Assembly: GCF_021298855.1 (NCBI RefSeq)
Contig: NZ_JAJTHI010000022.1
Location: 124,001-188,000, forward strand
Direction of reading: 5' to 3'
DNA length: 64,000 nt
From: Gemmatimonas sp.
Lineage (GTDB): Bacteria > Gemmatimonadota > Gemmatimonadetes > Gemmatimonadales > Gemmatimonadaceae
Made by a program: the position numbers and the translations under genes. Below are positions 7,917-15,881 of the stretch, one piece after another. Each line of letters opens with the position of its first letter. Position 1 is the first letter of the stretch. Under the pieces are notes generated by a model. The model ran no database searches, was not told the origin of the DNA, and worked only from the letters and a program-made list of their open reading frames with translations.

Positions 7917-9074
7917 ATGCCCAGCTTGTCCGCCCTATCTTCGCTGGAACGCGCGTTGCGCTCCACGCTGGTCTTGAGCGTGTATTGTCGGAGCGACGCC
8001 GAAGACCCGGCAGCACGCACGGTGTGGCGTGCGGAGCTGCTGCATCGACTCTCGGCCCTCGCACGCGAGCACCACGCGGATGGTCATGCCAACCGTGAAG
8101 CGCTGCGCACGGCCGTGGCGCACGTGTCGGCCGCTGTGGATGCCATACCGGCCGCCACCTTGATGCCGGGGTGGGTGGCCTTCGCCACGACCGAGGGCGT
8201 GCACTTCGCCGAACCGCTCCTGGTATCGGTGGCACCGGGTGCGTGGTGGGGCGTGGGGCCGCGTCTCGCGCCACTGGTCGTGGCGTTGCCCCGACGCCAC
8301 CCCAGTGTGGTCGCCGTGGTGGATGCCCGAGCGGTGCGGCTCTACGCCGTGGAGCCGGGTGGTGTGCAGGCCGTGGAGACCATACAGGCCGAGCAGCGAC
8401 CAGGCGCGGGTCGCCACATGGGCGCGCCGCCTCAGCCGGGCTTTCACCCGGGTACGCGCGGCGACGTGGGGGCCGACACGGCCGAAACGGCAAAGCACGC
8501 GAGCGGTTTGCGCATGATCGCGCGCGCGGTCCAGCGCCTCGAGGAGTTGGCGGGCCCCGACGGCTGGATCCTCATCGGTGGCACGCACGATGCGGCGAGC
8601 GGCTTGGCCAAGCGACTCTCTCCGGAGGCGCAGCTGCGCATGCACCTGCTCCGCGGTCTGGATGTGCACGCGACCCCGGCGGTGATTCACGCGCATGCGG
8701 GGCGTGTGCTCACGGAACTCGAGTTGGCCGCCGACCAGTTGATGGTGGCGGAGTTGCTCGAGCAGGATGCTGCCGGCGGGCTGGGCACGACGGGGGCGCC
8801 GCGCTCGCTCTCTGCGCTGGGCGTCGGCGCGGTCGATCAGCTCACCGTGACTGAGTCATTCATCATCGAGCATCCCGAGCTGGCGGAAGAGGCCGTGCGG
8901 TTGGCACTGACCACGCATGCCCGCATCGGATGCGTGCGTGGGGAGGCCGCCGTGGAGCTGCATCGTGCAGCCGGCGGCATCGCCGTGCGGCTGCGCTATG
9001 CGCCCACCGCGTGGACCGCCAGCCGCGCCTCCGCCACCGTCGAGCACGGTCGGGATGTCTTGGGCACAGTGTGA
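7917..9074 (+). CDS. eRF1-like (baeRF) family protein
   Basis: A 385-residue protein with the architecture of bacterial archaeo-eukaryotic release-factor homologues. An N-terminal helical and strand region is followed by a central eRF1 domain-2-like part (PSVVAVVDARAVRLYAVEPGG...) and a domain-3-like C-terminus (LTVTESFIIEHPELAEEAVRLAL...). A His/Gly-rich loop, GRHMGAPPQPGFHPG, lies near residue 168-182. Family members such as Rv2629 belong to dormancy regulons and have been linked to ribosome rescue; peptidyl-tRNA hydrolysis has not been shown for this type. The ATG at 7917 was chosen because the frame upstream is compositionally unlike coding DNA. It is transcribed away from the CBS operon over a shared regulatory gap. 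Confidence 0.78.
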   Translation: MPSLSALSSLERALRSTLVLSVYCRSDAEDPAARTVWRAELLHRLSALAREHHADGHANREALRTAVAHVSAAVDAIPAATLMPGWVAFATTEGVHFAEPLLVSVAPGAWWGVGPRLAPLVVALPRRHPSVVAVVDARAVRLYAVEPGGVQAVETIQAEQRPGAGRHMGAPPQPGFHPGTRGDVGADTAETAKHASGLRMIARAVQRLEELAGPDGWILIGGTHDAASGLAKRLSPEAQLRMHLLRGLDVHATPAVIHAHAGRVLTELELAADQLMVAELLEQDAAGGLGTTGAPRSLSALGVGAVDQLTVTESFIIEHPELAEEAVRLALTTHARIGCVRGEAAVELHRAAGGIAVRLRYAPTAWTASRASATVEHGRDVLGTV

Positions 9075-9099
9075 GTGCGCACTCCTGCGCATCGGTCCG

Positions 9100-9116
9100 T
9101 CCGACACGACGTCGGA
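9100..9116. promoter_or_regulatory. 17-bp palindromic operator candidate
   Basis: TCCGAC-acgac-GTCGGA is a perfect 6-5-6 inverted repeat, 125 bp upstream of the lipoprotein pair and 26 bp after the baeRF stop. It is the best-conserved copy of the motif found upstream of three operons in this island. Confidence 0.5.
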
Positions 9117-9240
9117 TTGCGACTGATAGGCGCTCCCCCGCCCGTTCTCAAGGTTGGTCGTGCGCTCGCCAACGACGCCGGCGCATGAAGCCGGAGGGCG
9201 GCGCCCTCCACCGCACTGCCATTTCGCCCAGGGGCCAATC

Positions 9241-9957
9241 ATGACCACCGTCACCCGCACCACGCTCGCCTTGTCGGCCCTCGTCATCCTGGGCGCCTGT
9301 ACGCGTGAGCCGGAGAGCGTCAACGATCAACAGGTGGCCGCACGCATCCCCGTCGACACGCCGGTGGCATCCCCGCCACCGGACCTGGTCGACTCCGCCA
9401 CCGGTGTCCTGGCGCGTCGCGTCGAGCCGCAGCAGTACTTCGACGCGACCCGGGCGGCGTTGGCAGCGAAGGAACCCGAGAGAGCCCGCAGCGGTCTGCT
9501 CGCCGCTGCGCGCTTCCTCGACCGCCAGGCGGACAGCAGTGCGGGTGCGGTCCGCGAACAGCTGCGGCTGGTCGCGCGTGACATCGACACGCTCGCGGCG
9601 GCAGTGGCGCGGCAGCGCGATGTGTCGGCGCGGCGTCTCGACCATGTCGTTGCGCGCGCGAATCTCGCTGAATCGGACCGGCACCTGGCGCGCGTGGCGT
9701 CGGCATGGACCGCCAGGGACACGGCGCGTACGGCAGATGAGCTGCTCATGGCCGCCGATCATCTCGAACGGGCGGCCACCGACGGCAGGATTCCCGAGAA
9801 CAAGGCGCGTTCCGCCGCGACCGCAGCGGCCCGGTCACTCGCAACCGATCTGCTGCAGCGGCAGCCTGATGCGCCCGATCGCCTGCCGCGCACGCAGGAC
9901 GCGCTGCGCGCGGCGAGTCGCGCCGTCCACGACCGACTGCAGTCGAGCGCGCCGTGA
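9241..9957 (+). CDS. Alpha-helical lipoprotein of unknown function
   Basis: A 238-residue lipoprotein. The signal sequence ends in a lipobox ILGAC about 20 residues from the ATG at 9241, the start that places the signal peptide correctly; the frame upstream lacks one. The mature protein is almost entirely predicted helix, rich in Ala, Arg, Asp and Leu, with repeated patterns such as AARFLDRQAD and AADHLERAAT that suggest a helical bundle or coiled coil. No known catalytic family was recognised. It ends in a GTGA overlap with the next lipoprotein gene. Its place in the stress island suggests an envelope-stress role; this is inference. Confidence 0.78.
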   Translation: MTTVTRTTLALSALVILGACTREPESVNDQQVAARIPVDTPVASPPPDLVDSATGVLARRVEPQQYFDATRAALAAKEPERARSGLLAAARFLDRQADSSAGAVREQLRLVARDIDTLAAAVARQRDVSARRLDHVVARANLAESDRHLARVASAWTARDTARTADELLMAADHLERAATDGRIPENKARSAATAAARSLATDLLQRQPDAPDRLPRTQDALRAASRAVHDRLQSSAP

Positions 9958-10733
9958 ACGCGTCCGTGGGGGCGCCACACGCCGTGGGGCAGGCGCAGCG
10001 CGTGCCACGCCTCGCCTACATGGTCTGGTGTGCGAGCCTGCTCGGCGCGAGCGGGTGCGCGTCCGCCGTCCTGACGCCAGCGCCGGAGGCGCGTGTGGTT
10101 CCGGGCACCGCCAGCGCGGCCATGAGCGAGGTCGCCGGGGTGCGGGTCACCGTGCAGGCCGATGCTTGGGAGGGGGTCCGGTCGGTGACCGACCGCGTCC
10201 ACCCACTGCGGGTCACCATCGAGAATCGCAGCGCCTTCACGGTGCGCGTGCGCTACGGTGATTTCGCGCTGGTGGCGGCGAACGGTGTCCGCAGGCCGGC
10301 GCTCCCCCCAGTGCGGGTCGAAGGGGACCTGCTGTCCCCGATGCTCGCGCCTGGACTAGCGCCGATCATCACGCCGCGCTTCAGCTATCGACGATTCTAC
10401 GTGGCACCGTACTTTGCGCCGCTCTATCCCGGGGTGCCGGTGTACGGGCGGCCGTACGTGCTCTATGATCCGGGGTACTATGCCTTCTGGCATGTCGACT
10501 TCACGCGCGCGGTGCGTTCCTCGGTGGAGGTGCTCTCCCTGGCCCTGCCGGAAGGCGTGATCGAGCCGGAGGGGCAGGTGGCCGGGTTTCTCTACTTCCG
10601 CACGGTCGATCCGGATGCCGGCCAGGTGGTCTTCCGTGCGGCGATCGTGGCCGTACATGGTGAACGCGACGCCGTGGGCGGAACCGTACTCGGCGAAGTG
10701 GCGGTACCGTTCACCGTGACCAAACGGCGATGA
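9954..10733 (+). CDS. Predicted outer-membrane lipoprotein
   Basis: A 259-residue protein starting at GTG 9954, inside the stop of the previous gene. The N-terminus is long and polar before a hydrophobic stretch and a lipobox-like GASGC about 35 residues in, so the true start may be the internal ATG around residue 23. The mature part has a beta-rich domain (VHPLRVTIENRSAFTVRVRYGDFALV) followed by a Tyr/Pro-rich stretch (RFYVAPYFAPLYPGVPVYG), a pattern seen in periplasmic or surface lipoproteins of unknown role. It forms a two-gene operon with the helical lipoprotein. The function is unknown. Confidence 0.72.
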   Translation: MNASVGAPHAVGQAQRVPRLAYMVWCASLLGASGCASAVLTPAPEARVVPGTASAAMSEVAGVRVTVQADAWEGVRSVTDRVHPLRVTIENRSAFTVRVRYGDFALVAANGVRRPALPPVRVEGDLLSPMLAPGLAPIITPRFSYRRFYVAPYFAPLYPGVPVYGRPYVLYDPGYYAFWHVDFTRAVRSSVEVLSLALPEGVIEPEGQVAGFLYFRTVDPDAGQVVFRAAIVAVHGERDAVGGTVLGEVAVPFTVTKRR

Positions 10734-10767
10734 CGCGGGAACCGGCACCGCAAGGGGGCCTCCAGGC

Positions 10768-12123
10768 CTAGAGCGCCGACGGGTACGTCTCCGGTGGCTC
10801 CGCGCGTGCCCGCGTGCCCATGTGCTCCAGCGGTTCGACGGCGCGCGTGGTGTCGTAATGCAGCACCAGATCGAATTGCTCCGGGAGGCGGGCCTGGAAG
10901 TAGTGGCTTTGCCGCTCGGTGTGCGGGCGGTAGATCACGCCAATGGCACGTTCGAGTCGCGGCATGCGCAAGGCCGCGACCGCATCGTTGTCGCCGGTGA
11001 GGTCCACGAGGAAGTTCGGGGTCGCGCGTTCGCCCGAGACCTGATGGAAGAGCCATTCGTAGCTGCCGGCGAGCGCCGGACACACGGGGACGCACTGCGC
11101 CGGCTCATCCCAGTTGGAGGCCGCCGTGACCGACCCGGTATAGGTGGTAAAGCCCACGAGGCAGGCCGCGGCACCGAATCGTTCCCTGGCGAGCTGCCCC
11201 ACGTTGATCTCCCCCATCGCATGCATCTCGGTGGCGCGCGCATCACCCAGATGGGAGTTGTGCGCCCAGAGCACCACGGCGGCGCCCGCCCGCGAACGCG
11301 CGTGGAAATCCACGATCCGCTCGACCGTTTCCATCATGTGTCGGTCGCGAACGTTCCATGACTCGGTGGGATGGCCGAACATCGCGCGATAGTATCGCTC
11401 CGCGTTGCGGACGAGCCGGGCGTTCTGTTCGGCGAAGAAACGGTCCTCCTGCGCCGCCAGACCGTCGCGTCGCAGGAAGGCGTCGGCCTGCCGCTGCATC
11501 TCCTCGAGCTGTGCCAGCACCGCGGCTTCGCAGTCGGCGTGCAAGCCCAGCGCCGCGAGCCGGCCGTACCGCTGCGGGTTTCGCCCACCCACCTCGAGAC
11601 AGGCATAGCGCGCACGTGCGCGCCGGGCCGCCTCGGCATCCACCGTTTCGAGATACCCCACCAGCGCCTCCATGGAGGCGTGCAGGCTGTAGAGGTCCAT
11701 ACCGAAGAATCCCACGTGCTCGGCGGCGGGACGCGCCCCATTGTAGGCGCGCAGCCAGCCCACGAAATCGAGCACATCGGCGTTGCGCCACATCCACTGC
11801 GGGAAGCGCCGGAAGCCGGCGAGGGCGTCGGTCGCCTGGTCGTCGGCGTCAGGTCTCCAGGTCACGTGCCGATGCACACGCCACGCGTCCGGCCAGTCGG
11901 CCTCGACGACGACGGCGCCAACCTGCCCCGTGCGGATGAGGGCCTTCGTGATCTCGGCCCGGACGCGATAGAACTCGTGCGTGCCGTGCGAGGCCTCCCC
12001 CAACAGGATCAGGCGAGCGTGCTGTGCGCGCTGGAGGATCGGGGCGAAATCTTCTACTCCCCCCGAGAGCGTGCGGGCGGCACGCCGCACCGCCGCGACC
12101 GCATCGGGCGCGAGTGACTGCAT
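10768..12123 (-). CDS. Erythromycin-esterase-like protein
   Basis: A 451-residue member of the erythromycin esterase (Ere/SucA) fold family. Conserved blocks are LGEASHGTHEFYRVRAEITK near residue 40, VEADWPDAWR near 75, the GMDLYSLHASM block near 145, and WAHNSHLGDAR near 285. The His and Glu residues proposed to activate water in EreB-type enzymes are in these blocks. In stress loci this family occurs next to, or fused to, phosphoribosyltransferases (for example Rv2030c of the DosR regulon); the substrate is unknown, and macrolide resistance should not be assumed. It lies 18 bp downstream of the phosphoribosyltransferase and shares its promoter. Confidence 0.9.
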   Translation of the reverse strand: MQSLAPDAVAAVRRAARTLSGGVEDFAPILQRAQHARLILLGEASHGTHEFYRVRAEITKALIRTGQVGAVVVEADWPDAWRVHRHVTWRPDADDQATDALAGFRRFPQWMWRNADVLDFVGWLRAYNGARPAAEHVGFFGMDLYSLHASMEALVGYLETVDAEAARRARARYACLEVGGRNPQRYGRLAALGLHADCEAAVLAQLEEMQRQADAFLRRDGLAAQEDRFFAEQNARLVRNAERYYRAMFGHPTESWNVRDRHMMETVERIVDFHARSRAGAAVVLWAHNSHLGDARATEMHAMGEINVGQLARERFGAAACLVGFTTYTGSVTAASNWDEPAQCVPVCPALAGSYEWLFHQVSGERATPNFLVDLTGDNDAVAALRMPRLERAIGVIYRPHTERQSHYFQARLPEQFDLVLHYDTTRAVEPLEHMGTRARAEPPETYPSAL

Positions 12124-12141
12124 GTCGGAATCCTCCTGCTG

Positions 12142-12849
12142 TCAGCGCTGACCGGATGCGGCTGGCAACTGGTGCTGCAGCCGCCGTTCGGACTCGGCCA
12201 GCAACGTGGCCACCTCCTCATCACTCGTCTGGCTGAACTCCGCATACCACGCCCCGACCGCGAACAGGTTGCCGGCTTCCACCACGCAAACACAGGCGTC
12301 GGCCTCGGTGCGCAATCGGGCGCAGCGGTCGGCCGCCCCGACGGGTACAGCCACGACGATCCGCCGGGCATGTCCCTGCCGCACCGCCAGCACCGCCGCT
12401 CGCATCGTGGCGCCGGTGGCGAGTCCGTCGTCCACGAGAATCACGTCACGTCCCGCCACGTCGAGTGGTGGGCGTTCGCCGCGATACCGCCGGCGACGGC
12501 GCAGCAACTCGGTGTACTCGCGCCGAATGACCCGATCCAGCAGCAGCGCGGCCGCCGGTTCGCGCTGGAGGAGGTCGTAGTCCACGACCTGGGCAACCTC
12601 GCCGTTCAGCGCCGCGATCGCGCCCATGGCCACTTCCTCGTTCCCGGGCAGCCCGAGCTTGCGCACCGGCAGGACGTCCAGCGGGGCGGCGAGCAGCGTG
12701 GCCACTTCGAAGGCCACCGGTACCCCCCCGCGTGGCAAGCCGAGCACGAGTAACGTGTGTGGGGCGGGTGAGGCATCGGCGACCGTTGCCACCATCACGG
12801 CCAGCTGGCGGCCGGCATCGCGTCGATCACGGAACACGTGGGCGGACAT
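12142..12849 (-). CDS. Phosphoribosyltransferase-domain protein
   Basis: A 235-residue type I phosphoribosyltransferase. The PRPP-binding loop reads VILVDDGLATGATM (about residues 137-150), with flanking acidic residues typical of the family. The N-terminus carries a GLPRGGVPVAFEVA loop and the DVLPVRKLGLPGNEEVAMGAIA block of the stress-associated group found with erythromycin-esterase and dienelactone-hydrolase partners. The substrate base or alcohol is unknown. The ATG at 12849 was chosen over an upstream open stretch that runs across the hairpin and the queG fragment. It heads an operon with the esterase-like gene; candidate operators lie 75-110 bp upstream. Confidence 0.9.
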   Translation of the reverse strand: MSAHVFRDRRDAGRQLAVMVATVADASPAPHTLLVLGLPRGGVPVAFEVATLLAAPLDVLPVRKLGLPGNEEVAMGAIAALNGEVAQVVDYDLLQREPAAALLLDRVIRREYTELLRRRRRYRGERPPLDVAGRDVILVDDGLATGATMRAAVLAVRQGHARRIVVAVPVGAADRCARLRTEADACVCVVEAGNLFAVGAWYAEFSQTSDEEVATLLAESERRLQHQLPAASGQR

Positions 12850-12923
12850 GCGCGCATCCTCCATGGAGCAGTACGATGTCCGATCAAATTGGCCATGGCC
12901 GGCGCGACGCGCCTTCCCGTTTG

Positions 12924-12940
12924 TCCGACATGGTGTCGGT
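12924..12940. promoter_or_regulatory. 17-bp palindromic operator candidate upstream of phosphoribosyltransferase
   Basis: TCCGAC-atggt-GTCGGt matches the site at 9100-9116 in 13 of 17 bases. It sits 75 bp upstream of the phosphoribosyltransferase start on the minus strand. A second, imperfect repeat (CCGA-TGGT-TCGG) follows within 20 bp. Confidence 0.5.
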
Positions 12941-13021
12941 TTTCGTCCGATGGTTCGGGCGCGCGGGGTTCCCCCGACAGTCCGAATGATGTCGAACCGA
13001 TCGGATGACGCTCGCCAGCGA

Positions 13022-13063
13022 GCGGCCCCCCGGAACGTGCGCGAGCACGGCTCGGGGGGCCGC
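13022..13063. terminator. Long GC hairpin with GNRA-like loop
   Basis: An 11-bp perfect stem (GCGGCCCCCCG with CGGGGGGCCGC) encloses a 3x3 internal loop and a second 5-bp stem, CGTGC with GCACG, closed by the tetraloop GCGA. There is no T-run on either side, so it is not a classical intrinsic terminator. It may be a structured RNA element or a bidirectional barrier between divergent units. Confidence 0.5.
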
Positions 13064-13095
13064 TTCGTGCGCGCCACTCTCGACGTCGCTGGCGT

Positions 13096-13246
13096 TCAGG
13101 AGACGGCGAAACGCTCCGCCATGCGGGCGATCGCCCACGCCGCCTGCTCGCGCACGATCTCGTGCTCGTGCTCGCGCATCGCCTCCAGCACGGCGAGATC
13201 CTCGTCGGAGCTGATGTTGCCCAGCACCACGCGCGCGTTGCGCTAC
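13096..13246 (-). pseudogene. Remnant of the 3' end of queG
   Basis: Read on the minus strand, this encodes VVLGNISSDEDLAVLEAM and continues to a stop through EIVREQAAWAIARM. This is the HEAT-like C-terminal end of epoxyqueuosine reductase, as in the intact gene at 31920-32993. Only about 50 codons remain, with no start. Over about 110 bp it is nearly identical at the base level to the fragment at 29873-29985, more so than either is to the intact gene. It is therefore a relic of a duplicated or foreign queG end, not an independent gene. Confidence 0.75.
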
Positions 13247-13364
13247 GGCACTCGGATCGCACCACCCAGACTCGCGCCGCAACGCGCTTCTCTTGACGAT
13301 ACCGCACCCGCGCGACAAGCTCAGCGCCGAGGCCTGAGAGACTTCCCTTGCCGGTGAGGTGCAG

Positions 13365-15881
13365 ATGCCGCTGTCGCCGACCTCATTGACGGCATGGTCC
13401 GTCTCGTCCGAACGCTGGAGTACGCTGGGAACGATCGCGTCCGAGCACCGGCTGGTGCGCGTGCTGCTGCTGGTGCTTGGTCTTCTGGGGCCATTGAACC
13501 TGCCGTTCTCAGTTCCTCCGCTTGGCCGCGACGCCAGTCCGGGATGGTTCGCCGCCTCTGCCATACCGAGCCCATACGCATTGGAGTCGGCGACAGGCAC
13601 GAGTGCACCTCTTCGGATCACTCGGGTGTCCCGTCGCGCGCGTCAGGCAGGGGTGCTCCCCGGCGACGTGCTCCTGGCCGTCAACGGAGTACCTGTCACG
13701 CTCGCCACGCTGGCCGAACACCGTGCGCGCGCCGTAGGCAACCTCGTCACGCTCGATCTTCAGCGGCGCGCCGACAGCGTGCGGGTGCGCGTGCAAGTGG
13801 ACGCCGCCACGATCGGATATCGGGTCTACACTACATATGTACTCTTGCTGACCTGCCTGAGCTGGCTGGTCGGCATGGCGCTCATTGCTTCACGAGGCTC
13901 CACCGGCTACGGGTTGCTGACGGGGACGGCGCTGCTGCTGATTCCTCCCATTGGATTCTCGAGCGGCGTTCCCGGGGCGGGGCTGCTCCTGACCTCGGTA
14001 CGCTGGTTGTGGCACATGGAGGCGTCCGCCTTTCGCCTGTTTGTGCCTGCACTGCTGCTCCACGCGTTGGCCGTCGCCGCTCGGCGCCCGACGTGGTGCT
14101 CGCCTCGACTCTGGGTGGGCGTGTACACCCTGCTCGGCGCCCTGCTGCTGCTCGTGACGGATCTCGGTCGGGATCCGCTGGCGTGGGCCCGGCCGGGGAT
14201 CCTCCGGGATCTCCGCATGCTCGTGGGGTTTCTGCTGGAAACCGTAACGGCGCTCAGCGCCGCGTACATGTTCCTGCGATCGGAGGTGTCGCAGGGTGTC
14301 ACCATGCGCATCGTGTACGGCGCCATCGCCGCCGTGATGAGCTCGGCATCGCTCTTCTCCTCGACAACCCTGATGTTCGGCCCATGGCCGGGAGAGGAGT
14401 TCGTCTCGGGGGTCAACTCCGTTGCCACGCTCTTCCTGCCACTGGCGCTCGCCCTTCACTTCTTCTCGCCCGAGCGCCTGGATGATCGCGTTCGCAACGC
14501 GCCCGCCCTCGCGACATGGGGCTTTGCCGTCATTCTGTCGGCGGTACATGGGCTGGTCATCTTTGCGTCCGTCGCTGTCGTGCTCAATGGCTCCGGCCAG
14601 GATCTTGGTGGCAACGAGTGGCTGCTGTTCTCGACCGTGGTCGCCGCGACCCTGCTCCCGGCACCGGCGTTCCGATGGCTGCGTGCCACCGTCGATCGGC
14701 GGCTGATGTCCCGCTGGGTGCGGGCCGAGTCCAATGCGCAGGAGTTCGTGTACGAACTCAGCCAGGAACTCGATTCCACCCGCATCGCACGGCGCATCGA
14801 GGAAGAGATTCCCGCGCTGCTCGATGTCTCGTCGGCCGAGCTGTTCCTGGTCGGCGAACCAGGTCATCCCATCTCCGCGACCGCTCAGCATGGGGCTGGG
14901 ACCGATGTACAGTTCGTCTCCGTAAGCGAACTCGAGGCGATGCGCGCAGCCGACACGCAGGAGGGCGTCACCGTGTTCCCGGTCTGGGGACTGGACGGCG
15001 TGCCGATCGCTGTGCTGCGCATTGGCGCCCGCACGGACGGCCGTCCCATCGATCTTCCGGCGCGAGTGCTCATTACGACCATTCGTCAGGGGGTAGGCGC
15101 CGCCCTGGCGGCTGCCAAGGCGCATATCGATTTGCGTCGCGCGGGACAGGAACTCGCGACGGCTGAACGCATCGCCGCCGTCGGTTCGCTTTCCGGTGGA
15201 CTCGCGCACGAGATCAAGAATCCGCTGGCGGGGCTCAAGATGGGCGTGTACGTGCTGCGCCGGGACGGTGTTGACCCCGTGAAGCTGCAGCGGCTCGAAC
15301 GCGACGTGGGTCGTATCGATGACCTGGTATCCGGCCTGTTACGCTTCACCAGTGACCGAGCCGATCACGGCGACGAAGTCCGTCTGGTCGATCTGCGACT
15401 CGTGGCCGCCGCGTGTGTCCGCGAACTGCGGGCCGGTGCCGAGGACCGCAGCATCGAGGTGATCGAGGAGTACCCGGAGGAGGTCGTACTGCAGCGGGGA
15501 GCGCTCCTGCAGTTTCGCCTGATCCTCACGAATCTCCTCTCCAACGCGGTCGAAAGCATCGGGGCGGTTGGCCGCGTGGTGCTGACGCTCCGTACGGAGA
15601 GTGACGTCGTGACACTGACGGTGAGTGACACGGGGTCGGGCATTCCGCCCGGTATTGTGCAACGCGTGTTCGACCTGCATTTCACCACGAAGCAGAGCGG
15701 CACGGGCATCGGCTTGGCGCTCGTGCGCCGCGAGGTGGAACGGCTCGGGGGGTACGTCGAGGTCGTTGAGACATCCACTCGCGGGACGACGCTGCGCGTT
15801 TCACTGCCTCGCAGTACGGAGGCACTGGTCTACGAGGAAACGGTTCCCCATGACGAAGCCGCTGTTCCTGATCATCGATGA
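13365..15881 (+). CDS. Membrane sensor histidine kinase with PDZ domain
   Basis: An 838-residue sensor. Domains in order are a first membrane segment (about 30-48), a PDZ-like domain (about 80-148: ITRVSRRARQAGVLPGDVLLAVNG), a block of some eight membrane helices (about 155-440), a GAF-like region (about 480-590), a HisKA dimerisation helix with the phosphoacceptor H615 in GLAHEIKNPLAG, and an HATPase domain with the N box LLSNAVESI, a G1 box DTGSGIPP and a GTGIGLALV G2 box. The PDZ appears to face outside, so it may sense envelope peptides or misfolded protein. ATG 13365 has a GGTGAGG upstream; GTG 13359 is possible. It overlaps the NtrC-type regulator by 32 bp, forming a cognate pair. Confidence 0.93.
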   Translation: MPLSPTSLTAWSVSSERWSTLGTIASEHRLVRVLLLVLGLLGPLNLPFSVPPLGRDASPGWFAASAIPSPYALESATGTSAPLRITRVSRRARQAGVLPGDVLLAVNGVPVTLATLAEHRARAVGNLVTLDLQRRADSVRVRVQVDAATIGYRVYTTYVLLLTCLSWLVGMALIASRGSTGYGLLTGTALLLIPPIGFSSGVPGAGLLLTSVRWLWHMEASAFRLFVPALLLHALAVAARRPTWCSPRLWVGVYTLLGALLLLVTDLGRDPLAWARPGILRDLRMLVGFLLETVTALSAAYMFLRSEVSQGVTMRIVYGAIAAVMSSASLFSSTTLMFGPWPGEEFVSGVNSVATLFLPLALALHFFSPERLDDRVRNAPALATWGFAVILSAVHGLVIFASVAVVLNGSGQDLGGNEWLLFSTVVAATLLPAPAFRWLRATVDRRLMSRWVRAESNAQEFVYELSQELDSTRIARRIEEEIPALLDVSSAELFLVGEPGHPISATAQHGAGTDVQFVSVSELEAMRAADTQEGVTVFPVWGLDGVPIAVLRIGARTDGRPIDLPARVLITTIRQGVGAALAAAKAHIDLRRAGQELATAERIAAVGSLSGGLAHEIKNPLAGLKMGVYVLRRDGVDPVKLQRLERDVGRIDDLVSGLLRFTSDRADHGDEVRLVDLRLVAAACVRELRAGAEDRSIEVIEEYPEEVVLQRGALLQFRLILTNLLSNAVESIGAVGRVVLTLRTESDVVTLTVSDTGSGIPPGIVQRVFDLHFTTKQSGTGIGLALVRREVERLGGYVEVVETSTRGTTLRVSLPRSTEALVYEETVPHDEAAVPDHR

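Larger units (their letters stand above)
12850..13364. other. Intergenic region: operator sites, hairpin and queG scrap
   Basis: About 515 bp hold no intact gene. From left to right they contain the palindromic site at 12924-12940, a looser CCGATGGTTCGG repeat just after it, further TCCGA/TCGG half-sites to 13010, a strong GC hairpin (13022-13063), a minus-strand remnant of the 3' end of queG (13096-13246), and the leader of the histidine kinase gene. Confidence 0.8.

Noticed and set aside
10768-12123. Macrolide-resistance gene
   Set aside because: The fold is that of erythromycin esterases, but the context is a stress island with a phosphoribosyltransferase. Nothing in the sequence supports macrolide specificity.
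13890-15209. A 439-codon minus-strand open frame
   Set aside because: It lies entirely inside the histidine kinase gene and its translation is Gly-, Arg-, Gln- and His-rich filler.
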